Assembly: GCA_030770545.1 (NCBI GenBank)
Contig: CM061098.1
Location: 9,121,501 to 9,185,500 of the forward strand
Direction of reading: 5' to 3'
Length of the DNA stretch: 64,000 nt
Source of the DNA: Macropodus opercularis
Taxonomy: Eukaryota; Chordata; Actinopteri; Anabantiformes; Osphronemidae
The notes below the pieces were generated by a model, which saw only the letters and a list, made by a program, of their open reading frames with translations, was not told the origin of the DNA and searched no databases. Every line of letters begins with the position of its first letter. Positions within the stretch are counted from its first letter, which is position 1. The translations under genes and the position numbers were made by a program. This document shows, piece by piece, positions 1 to 14,400 of the stretch.

Positions 1-184
1 TATATCATGCACCTCTGGAACGTGCTGGATTTTGGCATGCTGTCCATATTTGTGGCATCCTTCACGGCTCGCTTGATGGCTTTTCTCAAGGCTTCCAAAG
101 CGCAGCAGTACGTTGACATGCACGTTCCAGACGAAGACCTCAGCAACGCCTCGCTGCCTGATGAAGTCGCCTACTTCACTTATG
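1..184 (+). CDS. trpc7: trpc7 exon with S3 and the S3-S4 loop (5' end outside window)
   Basis: Frame 1 from the first base reads YIMHLWNVLDFGMLSIF, the S3 region of TRPC3/6/7, followed by the long extracellular S3-S4 segment ending in YFTY. The donor is atG|gtgagg after position 184, phase 1. The loop contains an N-A-S sequon (fragment residues 49-51), a possible N-glycosylation site. Whether the exon begins exactly at position 1 or further left cannot be seen. Confidence 0.88.
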
Positions 185-3100
185 GTGAGGGGTTCCTCTT
201 ACGATTTAATGCACATGCTCTTCTCCGCGTGTGGCATTTCTGTGGAGCAAAATATTAGGCTGCATAATGTCTTATCTACAGAAAGGGCAACTTTGACACC
301 ACATGACAAAATGTGAAAGGTTTCACGAGCATGAGTCGCTGATGAGGGGAAGCAAATCAGATAAATATTGGTGCAAAAATACCACCAGTCAACACACATC
401 CAGTAAGCAGCTCTTTCCCACTATTTTGGTGAGACTAGTGGACTGAGCTGTGCGCTGTGCTGAAGGAACGCTCATCAGTGCTGTCATCTGGTGGTCTGCT
501 TCTGTAATGACACATCATCCTTATCCTACTTGACTACAGTCAGAGAATGAGTGAAATATCATTTGCTTGTCTTACTTTGTGTCTAATCTCACTCCTCCTC
601 CTTCTTTTATAAACTCTTCTCTTCTCCATCGTCTTCTTCTGCTGTTCCCCTCCCGTGACTCTCTGCCTTTACTTCTCCGTGGACGTGCCATCTGTTGTCT
701 GTTGCATCTCGTTCTCATTCCGTCTCGTTCAAGTTCTGCTACCTTTCCAGTTTTTATTCAGACTTTCTTCCATGTTCTTATTGAAATATATCCTATTTAA
801 AGCACATTTTCTTAAAAGCTGTGCTTAAATGTGAGAAACAACCATTTTAAGATGCTGCTGTGCAGGTACAGTAAATGAATATTCTCTCAACAGAATTAGC
901 ACTGTGCCACTTTAATATTAACACGGCTGCTCTCCACTATCCGCAGTATAAAAATATGTAGTAGTTATAAGATTAAAGTGCAATAGTAATGTTAAACCAT
1001 GTTTGGATTAATTGATTTAATTAAATATAAAATAAGAGAAATGTGCTGTAGATAATTATTTGGATGTTCAGCATAGATCACACTGTGTGAGTATGTTACC
1101 ATGGAGCAGCTTGATAACCCAGTCCGTCTACTCCACCACCTTCCTTCCTCTTGCTCCTTCTCCTCCAGCCAGGAACAAGTGGCGCCCGTCCGACCCCCAG
1201 ATCATCTCAGAGGGCCTGTACGCCATCGCTGTGGTGCTGAGTTTTTCACGCATCGCCTACATCCTGCCAGCCAACGAGAGCTTCGGCCCGCTGCAGATCT
1301 CGCTGGGGCGCACAGTGAAAGACATCTTCAAGTTCATGGTCATCTTCATCATGGTGTTTGTGGCCTTCATGATCGGCATGTTCAACCTGTATTCGTATTA
1401 CCTGGGCGCCAAGTACAATCCTGCCTTCACCACGTGAGTTATGCCTGTCAGCACATGGCTGTTTGTTTCGTACAGGGCACGCGACTGTGTCCAGAGGGTG
1501 GTGTTACACATACATGTCTATGCGTCGGCATCTTGCTTTTCCAACCCTCTCACTAAGGCAAACGTGGTGGGGCCCCGACGCTGGTCATGTTAAATTAGCG
1601 AAAGAATTAATGTCAAGAGAAACTGATTTGATTCCCCACATTACTGTTATTGCTGTGGAGTCCATAGAGCAAATAAATCCCCAGGACAAAACAAATAGTC
1701 ACGTCTTCCTTGGCGACACCGTTTGCTGGGTTCATTAAATCCTTGGTGCTTTATCAGTGGCAGAGATTGAACTTTAATCTGCCCGTCAGGCTGGGGGCTG
1801 GTGATTAGGCTGCTCTGCTAAATTTAATAAGGAAAATGGCAAATGCAGTGTTTATCTCTCTAAAATCTACAGAATACTAAACATTGTTGAATTCCTGTTG
1901 CATCTCAGACCTTTAGCTAAATCACGGGGACACTATCTATTTCCCTAGTTCCATTTTGTGTTTACTAAATTATAGGCTCTAATTTTTAAAGGCTATAAAC
2001 CCAGTCAGAGAGTCATTGACAAAATGCATCAATAGATGCAAACTTTAAATACTTAGTTTTTATTTATTACTGGTGGTGACAGGGCAAAGCTATAGATTTA
2101 TTTTCTAATCGTCTTCATTTAGGTGGAGGTGGATTTGGATGATAGCACAGGAGAAAGATAAGCTTCAGGAGATCACACAGTGTCTCAAAAGTTTTTAGTT
2201 TCACAGTGGGGACATCAACAATGCATTACAATATGTGAGGATCTTTATATGTTTGCCCCTCCCCTGCTGAGTGGCCACTCAATTGTGTTTGGAGATTGTC
2301 CAGGGGATCTGAGAAGGTTCCTGTCAACACTCAACACCTGCGCTCAGTGTGGGACAGGGTGTATCATGTCTCATAGCTGCAAAGAAACAAATAGTATTTG
2401 ATCTTTCTGACATTTTTAGCTTCTATTTTGTCTGCCGGGTCAAACTGACCCGAACACTATCTTTGTAATATAAACATGTAGGGGGGGTTTACAAATATGT
2501 GAACTGAGCCATTTTTTTAAATATTTTAATTACACTAAATAAGCCAAGCAGGAGAAGTTTCAAAGTGAAAAAATCCTTTTAAGTATTCTTTTTAGATTTT
2601 TAAACTTGACCCGGAACATAACAGGAGGTTCTTCAGAAGCGTTCTTCTGTAAGATGAAGTGCACGTTTTAAACTGTCTCCTGCTTGTAGAGCTAAGTGAA
2701 CGCGTCCAAGCATCCAAGCTTTCTCCTGCCTCTTTCCTTTGAGCTTATCTATACCTCTGCCTTTCATCGGCTCTAACCAGAGTGACAGTGGATCTTTCAC
2801 TGTCAGTGTCTGATATGCGTAGTGAAGTCATCCGTCTTTAGTTGCTGACTGACTGACTCTCTCAGCAAGTCTGTGTATCATTCATCTCAAAATGAAATCT
2901 CTCTCCGAGGTTGTCTGTCACATAAAATGATTCATTTTCACAGAGAAAGACATTCTGCAGATTTAAACTGATGACGTTACACTGTCTCCGCTCAGTCCGA
3001 GTTCGTTTGTACAGTACCTGTGTTGCAACATATACTGTATATGTTAAGATTCTCACATCTGCTGCCCCAGCTCTTGGTTTCATGTTTTTTTCATACGGAC

Positions 3101-4566
3101 TGAAATCTGTATTTCAAATTTCAACCCGTACGTTACGTCCCCGTCCTGCACAGAACATTAACATTTTGTTAAAGCGTTCCACCACAATGAACTGCAGCCA
3201 GATGCCAACATCTGTCTCCTCAGAAGCGTAGTGCTGGGGGCATGTTTGCTTTAGCTGCTTTGGAGTGCTCCCAATAGTTGTGCACCATGGTTTGCTTTCA
3301 GGAACACAAGCTTTGCTGCCTTGTATACCAAAGCTGAAGGATGACACACGATGAAGCTGGAATGATCTCCGAGCATCACCATCACGCTGTCATTCCTACT
3401 GTAGTTGTACTGGCAATGACTGTGATTCATTCTGGCACTTGACTGTGCCAGACTTGCTGCTTGCCTATCCGTCGGTCGGCCTGTTTTTCTTATCTAGTTG
3501 TACAGCTGCCTATCCATCTGCCTGCAGTGGGAGCTCTACGTCAACTTGACACAGGAGCATTCCTCTTTAATATCTGTATCTTAACTTAGCCTGCACAACG
3601 ACGCATGTGTATTGATACACCTGAGTTGAGAGGAAGCTCTCTGAGCATAATGAGAGAGATCACACCTGGAGTTAAACAGTGCAGTAAACCCATATTTGGA
3701 TATCTGTGCATGATTTTCAAGTTTATGATTTGCTGAACATGCCAATAAAAGAACTGATGATAAAAGGTATCAGACTGGATCCCTTCGCTTGGCTCCCACA
3801 TAGAGCCAAAGATCCAGGCAACGTGACGAGATAACAAAGCAGCAGCAGGACAGGGACGTAACGTACGTCTACGGGGTAAAGACAGAGTCTAATGGAGTTT
3901 AAATGGACATTCACAAAGAACGCGGTCACAATCTGACAGTCAGACATAATAAAGACCCAAAAAGCAAAGGACAAGTACAGAAACCCCCCCGGGCCCTGTA
4001 GATGGAAGCTCCTTATCATCCCCATTACAGTCATTTCCATCAGGAGTATGTATGATCTGGTTCTGTACATTATCAGTCCTCCTCTCTCTGCTTTCGACAT
4101 GAACGTCAACGGCGATTTAAAGAATCTGCATTAACACGCCTGCGTTAAAAATAGAAAGCTTCTGAACGTCTTATCACTGTAGATTTTTGTTCTGTACATT
4201 CTGCATCTAACACATCTACACCATCTTTTCTATAATGTGTTTTAAGGTCACTGTGGCGGTGGCAACTGCATAAAGATGTTTTTAGTGTGACAGAACCCCC
4301 TAAACCCCTTTTGTTGTTGCCAGCCTTGCCACCAGGGGTCAGTCTGGTTCTAAATGTTGGCCTGTCTGTGCAGAGACTGGATTTGACTGTGTGATTGCTG
4401 ATTGTACTGTGTCTTCTGTTTGTCCGTTTCCTATGTATCTTTACATATTTTCTTTTCTTTCTCCAGCACAATTCCATTGCTTGGTATGGTCACAGGTTGC
4501 TTAGTATGATATGTAGGAAGGCCCAGGTTATGTGAAAATTCTTATAAGCACTATCTGTGTGTGTGG

Positions 4567-4644
<78 letters not shown>

Positions 4645-7600
4645 CTTCAGCTACTCAGCTGTCTGACAAGGCATGTTTGATGGAGGGCAGAAGAAAGGGC
4701 TGGCCTGATAGCCTGATACAGGAAGATGGGGAGGGAGCCATATGGAGGCAGTAATGATACCCCAGGACCGGCCACTCAGGCTGGGAGACAGAGGCTGGGT
4801 CACGCGCAGCGGATGATATCATTCTCTCTCTCACACATACAGACTTACAGCTAAAACTTACACACGCCTGATGAAGACTGTGCAGTAAAAGCTACACGGT
4901 TGTATATTCTTAGTACACATTCGGTACAGGTCCATTCACATACTGTAGCATTTCCTTCACTTTGTGTTTTTGCGAGCGCTGCAGATGCTGAGGTTGGCAA
5001 ACATTCATTAATGTACAGATCAAGTTTATCAGGATTTTGATTTGGACAGTGCCGGTGGAGCAGCGAGCTCGTCTCAGTGTTTTAGGCAGCCATGCATGAC
5101 AACTGCACACAGCTACACACAGCTACTGAGAGAAAGGACAGTGGAAAGGGCAGGAAAAGACAGAGGTGGGTGACATGGGAAAGATTTTTGAAATAATGCA
5201 ATGTCATCTGCATTTTAGGAAAAGGGAAAAAGCTAAAGACGTATCAGGGTCAACTTGGAACTAGGAAAACAAATGATGGTACTGGTGCAGACCTGAAACA
5301 TTGGAAATGAATTTGAATAAATGCAGCAATATCACAGTGACAGTTAACGGCACGGCTGCAAAGTAAGAAGATAAAGTCCACCGGGAAGAGGGGGAGGAAG
5401 AAAATGGAGGAACTGATGGATGTGAGGAAAGCCAAAGGGAGAGATACAGATGCAGAGGAGGATGTTTTTGGCTCGGCTGTTTGTTCAGGCGAAATGTGGG
5501 ACCGTGGCCAGGATGCATAGACAAACGAGGGAAAAGAAGAGAAAGACAATGAAAGAGGATGAGAGAAGGTCAGGTAGACTGAAGCACAGCCACACCAGCT
5601 CAGCACAGACTGCACACATTTCACCTGTAAACCAGATAAAAAGAACTATTTCAAAAGTAGAAACACTGTACACATATTCTATTTATATCATAACACAACC
5701 AGACAAAGAGTGTGTGAGTGCGGTGTGAGAGGAGTGGATGAAATATGGCACATAGGAACTCACCGATGTGGATGCATGCAGGCATATGAAGTTGAAGCTG
5801 AAGCAGAGGCTGAGAGGAAGTGTCAGAAGGAAGAGAAAAGCGAGTCTAGAGTGACGGATTGGTTGCAGTGTGGTGGCTAGACAGGGATGCCACGAGAGAT
5901 GAGGTCTGAAGGTAGAATAAGGCTGAGGCGGCTGAGAGTGATGTCGATGGCTGAACAAAACAACTGCTTTTTAAGCTTTATCGCTCCACTCCTGTCTAAC
6001 GGTACCTCTGCACTGAAGCAGGCGTTGCGGTCGCTATAATGTCGGAAATGCGGTCAGAATCAGCTGGTGATGCACGCACACGAAATACAGCAAACATATT
6101 CTGTCCATGTTCACCTTTGACCCGGTCAGTATATTCAGCTGGCGCTGTATTGAAATCCAGAAGCTTAGTTAATATGTTCATCCAGGGAATTCCTCAGTTC
6201 ACGTTCAGGTCTTAATACTGAGGATTCCCTTCTACATCTCATGCGCTATTACTCACACGGTTCTTAAATACGTGAAACACTAATCCCCAGGTGCTCAGGC
6301 TGCTGAACAAGACAATGTTGCACTGAAAAGTTTATATTAATCGTTTTTAATAAACACATTTTTGCTGATTGTATAGATTACTTATATATATATATATTTA
6401 CCAGAGTATAACCTTTGATCCTCTAAGTGAAGCCTTCCTGACTTGTTCGGCTGCACCCAGTCTGATGGGATGTCTCTCGTATCTCATCATTTATGTCAGA
6501 TCACCTTCCTGTGATGTGTGAAGTGACGACCAGTTCTTCTAGTGCTGGTGCAAAGCTATTTGCAGTGATCAGGGCGGCTGTGAACAGATCCTGGGTGATT
6601 TCACTGCACAGCTCTATTTAGTCTCCTTGGTTCAGAAAACAAACAGGCTTACACCCTGGTTTAATAGAGAAACCCATGCATTTAAGCAAGCGTACCAAGA
6701 GCTTTTCTTGTCAAGGGTCACACGGGTGCTGGAACCAATCCCAGCTGTCACTGAGCGACTTGCAGGTACACCCTGGACAGGTCACCAGCCTATCACACGG
6801 CTGACACACAGAGACAAACAACCACACACTCACATTCAAACCAGCAGGCAAGTTAATGTCACCAATTAACTGAACTGCATGTCTGACTTTGGGAGAGAAA
6901 CCCACACACAGACACAAGATTGTTCATACATCAGTAACCTTTGACACTGTGTGAGGTGGTAAGTTTTACCATATTGCAGAAATAAATGCCAGGTTACACC
7001 AAAGCCTAACTTGCTCTCCAAATGCAAGGCTCCTGTCGGCTGCTGGCTGGCTGCAGGGCTTTTTCCCATCATGCCTTTTCCTTCCTAGAATAACTTCCCT
7101 ATTGACCACAGACAAGCTGCCCTGGCCGGACCCCAAAAGGTCAAACCTTTATATCTAAACTTGCAGTTAGTCGTTATTTTGGCACTTCAGCAATGCAATC
7201 TCCTGCTGGCGTCTCGGTTAATCTATTAACTGTACTATGTGCATTTCTAAAACAGGTTGATTGCTGAAAATTCTCCGTTCTTCAAGCACAGCTTTAAAGC
7301 TGTGTGCCTATCGCGCTGCCGTCTCTCTCTACTCAGCTCCACAAAGTAAAGCTGACCACCTGGTGTAATAGTAGACCCAGTTGCTAGTTGGTGTTGTTTT
7401 AATAAAACATTAAGTTAACGCAGAGTAAGAGAGAGTCAGATAAATAGACAGGCTGACAAAAAAAAAATAGTTGACGTGTTTGATTCCCTATCAAAACTCT
7501 CAACTCTCTCTTAATTGCTTGTCTTGTGGTGTGGTATTCCCCACTTAATAACATTTCTCTCATAGCTTGCCTGCAGATACTCACCAAAACAGACTCCTTT

Positions 7601-8380
7601 TATGTTTCCTCATTTTGCACTGCAAAATGCACACTGCTCTCCATGTCACACAACTATACATACAGTCGTAAACCAGCTCACGTGAGACTCACATCAGGTT
7701 TTACGACTGCCCATTCTTTTTCCCTCTCTCCCCCCTTTTTTGTCTTTCTATCAAATGCACACAGACAGAAATCTCTCGGGACTTGCATTCATTCATTAAA
7801 ACCTGAGGTAGGCAAGGCCCCACCCCTGCTGTCGCCATGGTGACAGCTCCTCGGTGCAATAAAGTTAAACCCAATTTAATATTTAAAGACATTTCGTCTG
7901 TATCTGTCTGTCTTACAACTTGTCTCTCTGTAGAAGAGAGGGGTTGAGGAGACGCAGGTTGTGTTATGATATATAGGAGGGAAAAATAATAAAAAGAAAT
8001 TCATATATCAAACTAATAGACTGAGTGAGTGACAGATAAAGCTAAAAGCTGTTGGGATGAAAGCTGGAAAGAGCATAAGAGAGGGAAGCAGGGCGGTGAA
8101 AAGAAAGATATAAAAGTAATGGCAATGGGAATATAATGAGAAAATGGATGAGAGATGGAGGAAACAAATGAGAAGCAGAAAACGTTAATGAGAGAGAGGA
8201 GCTGAGGGCACAGACAAACAGAAGTAGGCAAACAGAGTACAGCAAAAGAGCATCTGGGGAAGAGGAGGGTTATCTGGGCCTGGTGGTGATCAGGTTTGGA
8301 CCTCTGCTGCAGAGCTGAGCTGACTCACCAGTCTCTGTGTGTGTGTAATACATAAATACATACTGCCCTGCTGGACTAAG

Positions 8381-8458
<78 letters not shown>

Positions 8459-11400
8459 GCCGTCATGCTGAGCTCAGCCTTTTGGGAGCTGCCACTCTTA
8501 ATAACAGATAATAACACAGTGCCCATCGCCGTCTCCAGAAGCCCACTGAGCTTGCTGATTCACTCTGTGGTACAGACACACACACACACGCACACACACA
8601 TATAATCTCATTCTTACTTTTTTAAAATAGCTGCACTGAGCATATCATCCATCTCAGGGCATTGCATAATACACACTATTCTATTCAACACTGGCAAAAA
8701 CAAATTTGGATTTATCAATCTTCTCGATCTCCAAGGATACATTTTAGATTCTATAAATGCACTTCCTTCCTGAGAGGCATCGCATACGCACTTTAGCGAA
8801 TTAAATAATCAAGAGTTAGCTGAGCACAAAAGTCACGATATATACAGCAGCTGTCTCTGGCTGTGCTGTAAAAGGTTTAGTTGTGTAGAACTAACCTGGA
8901 AATGCAAATGCAATCTGAAAAGGTTCACAGTAATGTAATGAAACACTAAAATGGATTTATACTGACCAGTTTATAAAAATCTATGCTTTTATTCTGTCAA
9001 AAAGTATTATGTCACGCTGGTCTGACTACAGCGTTTCACCTGCGTTTGGACAAATATTTCAAAAAACACTTGGAACAGATGAGAGAAAGATTTTGCTCTG
9101 GCTCAATAGTGTAAAACTTCACACAACCTTTAACTGAAACCTCACTCTCCCCCCTTCACAAAATGTTTTTGTCACATAAATTTAACAAAACACAAGAATC
9201 TGTGGTCACCACTATATACACTCAACCTAAAATTAATCACCCATTAATTCATCAAAAAATGTATATACTGTTTGTGTTGTACTGGAAAATAATTTCTACA
9301 GTGCATTATGTTGTGCTGCCATATTCCATCATTACCCAGAGTAGAAGAAGGCGCTTTAGTCTTAATAACAGTCCGTCGTGGATAGACTACGTTCCAATGC
9401 ATAAATACAGTGTATATAAATAGTCTGGTATGTGGGGAGTCTGTGTTTTTAATTGTGTGTGTGCGTGCACATTTCTCCTGGAAGTCCTTAATAGCGCATT
9501 AATATTGCCTGGAACAAAGCCCTTCATCATTATCTGCACTCACATTTTGGGAACAAAAAATCTAAATCGAGTGAAAGTTTCACTCGGTTGGGGACGAGAG
9601 CTGGAAGACAGGATAATTTGATTAAAGAGATAATTGGGCTATAACATAATCAAGACCAGATAATTTTAGTTTTGTTTTGTGTCATATTTCAAAGCCACGT
9701 GAAAGCGTTTGCATCGTCTAAGAGCTTCTGCAGATAAATGATAAGTAAATTGATTTAAAGAGAGTAGGCTCAAAATGACAGGAATGGAAGGCAACCTCAC
9801 CAGAATCACTTCTCCTGATTGCACGATAAGCTGGTGGATGTGAGTTGGAAGATGATGATGTTGAACACAGGCTTACAGCAACCACATAAGAATGAATTAG
9901 TGCTTGTCAATGTGTTTTCCCTCTGCATCCATGTCTGCTCTGAAAAAGGTGCTTTGTTTCTCAGAATAGTTATGAAGTATCCCAAGGCTTAAATGTTGAC
10001 TTAAGTCTTTTATGAAGGTCAGTGCCTCAATGATCTGTTCACAGGTTATAAGCTATAAACCCATGCACTGACCATTAATCACACTGTTCAGCTAAAGTTC
10101 AGGGATACACAGGGAATGGAGCAGACACCTAAAGGCCAGTCTGATAAAGGGAGCTGCGCAAGAGAAAGCTTCATAATGAGCAGCACCGATGAACAAGGCT
10201 GTTTGAATGTATGCACAACATAACGCACGACACATCAATGGGACGATTTGTTAGTAGGTCATTTGAGTTTGATCTTCTGTTTCTATCTGGTCGGCACACG
10301 TGAGGTCTTAGTAAAGGTTTCCTGGGAACGTGGACAATAATAGAGCATATTCGTTTTGCAGCCTAGTCAGAGTGAGAACACACACACAGACATACTCGCA
10401 GATCTGGTCTTGAAGGTTAAAGAGAGTGTTTGGTTTCCTAGCTGAAAGGTTAAAGCTGAGGTACACAGAGGAGTGTCTGTTTTCATGTATTTGACAGAAA
10501 GGGGAGGAAGGAGTGCGCCTTTCTGGGTCAGTCTGGGTCTTTTTATGCATGTGAGAGTGTATTTTCCCCTCTGCCTGCCTAGCTCTCTGCGTACCAATGA
10601 CACTGTGTCTCTTTGAAAGAAGATCATTTGGTAGATGGCTGCAGATCTTCTTCTTTCAGCGCCTCCTTCCACCTGCAGCCCCTCCAGCAATGCTACCGGG
10701 AGGCTTTCTCCTCCCTACCGAGCCCCCCTCTGTCATCTCGATCCCGTGCCTGCCACTCGTGGAATATTTAATATCGGACATATATCTGAATGCCAGCGTT
10801 TGCAGGTCTTTCAGCTTTGTGCTGTTTCGCCTTGCTTCCCTATGCTGAGCCTCTGGCATGCAAACACATTGGGCCACTGTCAGAGAATGATCCCCGTCAG
10901 CCTGAACCAGATTTGACTGACATTTTTTAACAAACAACATTAGCAGCGCTTGATTTATCATATGTAAATGTCAGAGGAAAAAGGCAAGGTCCCCAAGAAC
11001 TGTACTCAAATACAAGTGCTGTCTGGCGCCTCTACAATAAACAGTCTCAAATTTAATTCACACTGACATTCAAATTAAAGTGAAAAGTAATTTGCTCTCT
11101 TTGAGTTCTGAAAATGTTGTGAATGTGTTTAATGAACCATGTTTTTTTTGGGGGGGATACAATCTTGACAGCTGAAAAATACCACATACACATTCATTCT
11201 AATTTTATGAGGGGAAAAAACTCTTTGTTTTCCGCTTAGCTGCAATATCTGTGTTGTGTTAAAGGTGACTCAGAAGGAGGTGACAGGCTTAATGAACTGA
11301 GATTTAAATGATCTCTCAAATGCTGGCGTTGAGTCATTTCCTGCTTTTTCTCTTTTGCAGTAGTCAGAGGTGTGCACTCACTTGCATTTTTAGGTGCATT

Positions 11401-14400
11401 ACAGCGTGAAACTGAGGTGTAAACAGTATGTTTAGGTGTGTGAGGACTCAGCGAGGAGATAATGTGTTGGAATTGGACATGACTCATCAGGTATTTCATC
11501 AGTGCCACCCCATAAAGCCCACAGCATTTCGTGTTTTTGTGCATGTTGTGACATAAAGAGCAATTAGCTGCTAACACCATGGGCTTTTATGTGAGTGTTG
11601 ACTGCCACGCGCTGCCTCTGTTTGATTCATCTGTGACATTTTTGCTGTTTCCTGGCAGAGTGGAGGAGAGTTTTAAGACCCTCTTCTGGTCAATCTTTGG
11701 ACTGTCTGAAGTCATCTCGGTGGTGCTGAAGTACGACCATAAGTTCATTGAGAACATCGGCTACGTGCTCTACGGGGTGTATAACGTCACCATGGTGGTA
11801 GTCCTCCTCAACATGCTCATTGCCATGATCAACAGCTCGTACCAGGAGATAGAGGTACATAGACACACAAAGGGTATAGTATAATCAAGAAGTCAACAAG
11901 TATCCTTGTTTGATCACCTCTGTGCTGGCAGGAGACTTCAGTCAGTAGAGAGGCAGCATCAAAAGCACAGACTGCACTGGAAATAATCCATAAACAGTAT
12001 CTATGCTGGTCACACTATACTGATCAATCTACTGAGAAAACGGAAACTTGGTGCTTTGCAAGTAATTTAGGCTAAAAACTTGTTAAATGTAATGTTGTGT
12101 TCAGTTTTTCATTTTGGAAACTCGCACATAAATGAGAGACATTATTCATCTCGCCTGAGTCTTTGAGTTTCACTGCAATCACGCATAAGTTCATTACAAC
12201 AATGTTGCCTGAATGATGCATTTTTTTAATCAGTCCTTTTTGTTTCTAACGTGCCGTCTTTGCCCTCCCGCTGCGTCTAGGAGGATGCTGACGTGGAGTG
12301 GAAGTTTGCCCGAGCCAAGTTGTGGTTGTCCTACTTTGATGAAGGCCGCACGCTGCCTGCCCCCTTCAACCTGGTCCCCAGCCCGAAGTCCTTCTACTAC
12401 CTGGTCCTTCGCATCAAGTCCTGCCTGATACGCCTCTGTAAGGCCAATGGCCATCGCCATGACAGCGAACTGGAGCTGGGCATGCTCAAGTCACAAGCCA
12501 AGGTGTGTGTCAGGAACTTTTTCACTCTTTGGTCCAGAGAGTAAGAGAGAGAAAGTAAATTGGATTTATTTTATTTGCTGTGCATGCAGCATGACAGGTA
12601 ACTAATGGGCAGCATTACAGCAAAGCCAACTAATATCTCTGTGTGAGTTATTGCTTCACTAACTAATCAGAGAGTATCAATCACAGGATTTCTGTTTGAT
12701 TAATAACTTCAGCGGAATCTATTTACTGTAAACATACAGAGCAGACGGTGGAGGAGCAGAGAGGTAAAGCTGGATGAAACAGAACTGGAGTCTCAGTCAC
12801 TAATCCCCCATTGAGCAGCTTTGATTTTGTGTTGTCTAATTTTTAATATAGGTTTCTTACAGAAACATACATATTGATTAGTGGTTTACTATCACTCGTC
12901 CACTTTCCCTCTTTGCAGGATTATTTTTTGTTTTTTAGTTAATAAAGTCTTAAAACTGGAAAAAGTACAAAGCTCCCCGCACCAAAGACAAACTGCATGT
13001 AACTGAGAATTAAATATGTTTCACCCGTTATAGTACAACTATTCATTATTGCATATGGACAATGTGCTCACATGGTCCAAAGAAATGATTGTCCTATTGC
13101 AAGCCTGGAAACCTAGTCTTTGTTCATTTTCTCACTCTTTCTCACTCAAGGGTTGTCCATCTAAATAAAATCACTCTAATGAAAAGAAACTCTTGCGTGA
13201 AGAAAATACCATAGGTCATTTAACACAGAATCAATCTTAGCACTAACCTTGTCAACGGGCATTTCCTCTGTCTGATTCCTCGGCTCAAATGGCTCACCTC
13301 AGCGCCTCGGCTTAGCTATTAGTCAGGCCATTGGCTCTGCCTGCGTCTGCTCAAATGCCTGGGCAGGTTTCAGATAGGGACGAGATGGGTTACAGCCAGC
13401 TGCTTCTGTGAGCCCCCAAAGTTCTGTGCAGCTCTGACAGTTTCACGGCAGAGCCAAGTATTTGCAGCAAGTGATCAATAAATAAGTTCACACTCTACCG
13501 CAGGGCAGCCGTGAAAATGTCAAGTGAGATTTAGAGAAGAGCGCATCCTTTCTCTGAATCAGTAATATTTTCCTCTCAGTGTTGTCTGTGTAGAAATGCT
13601 CATCATTTGAGGAATGGGACGCAATAAATTAAAGCTAATTATGTTAGTTTTAAAGCAGCATATGTTCAGGAAGATAAATACAAATTTTAAGAAGGATTAT
13701 GAAATTTAAAAAGAAATTAGAGTTTCGTCAACTTTGGAAAACCTCTTTAAAGAAATGATTTCACAATCCATAGTGCTACAGTTTTCGCTCAGCTGGAACT
13801 CGTCTCTTTTCTTCCCGCATTCACGCACAAACATTCTGCCTTCCTTCCTTCCTTCCTTCCTTCCTTCCTTCCTTCCTTCCTTCCTTCCTTCCTTCCTTCC
13901 TTCCTTCCTTCTGTGTGTATGTTGCAACGAGCCACACCCATGTCTGGCTGCTATCTCTCAGTAAATAACCCTCACCCTCTCTGACTCTGTGATGCTTTTG
14001 GCTCCACCATTTTGTGTTTTTGTGTTGGTCCTGACACATAGAGCTGAAACATTAGCTGCTATCTGCTTAATAACGCAGTGAGTAGATAAAAAGCTCAATT
14101 TGCCTCTTTATGGCATCGTCTCATTTGTGTTTGAGATACATGTTCTCTGTTTTATGGAGCAATAAAAAGCTTCTGTGCATTTTGTTCTAATATGAGATGA
14201 TTTGGCCAGCGACACAAAAAAATTCCGTTGATAAGGCATTAATTATAAAATGTATGATGAACTACAAAGTGTTTTTCCATTATGATTAAAACATTGAGTG
14301 TGTTTCTAATAGATACAACGTATTTTGATGTTCATCATTTGGAAAAGTTCTGTTGACCTTGTGGCAGAATCAGACACCGAGTTGTGTTTATCAAAGAGCT

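Larger units (their letters stand above)
1434..11658 (+). other. trpc7 10.2-kb intron
   Basis: This intron separates the S5 exon from the pore exon. It holds a possible DNA-transposon relic (2420-2640), two very long GT arrays (4571-4642 and 8383-8456), a LINE-derived piece with an adjoining fish repeat (6420-6905), and an 18-bp palindrome at 7287-7304. The remaining short ORFs have no recognisable domains on either strand; purine-rich tracts near 5380-5580 and 8040-8260 create low-complexity frames. Confidence 0.75.

Noticed and set aside
7287..7304. 18-bp palindrome CACAGCTTTAAAGCTGTG
   Set aside because: Noted, but it is loop-free, isolated in an intron and of a length expected occasionally by chance, so not raised to a finding.
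10597..10961. Overlapping ORFs on both strands in the large trpc7 intron
   Set aside because: No recognisable domain, no splice support and no relation to neighbouring exons.
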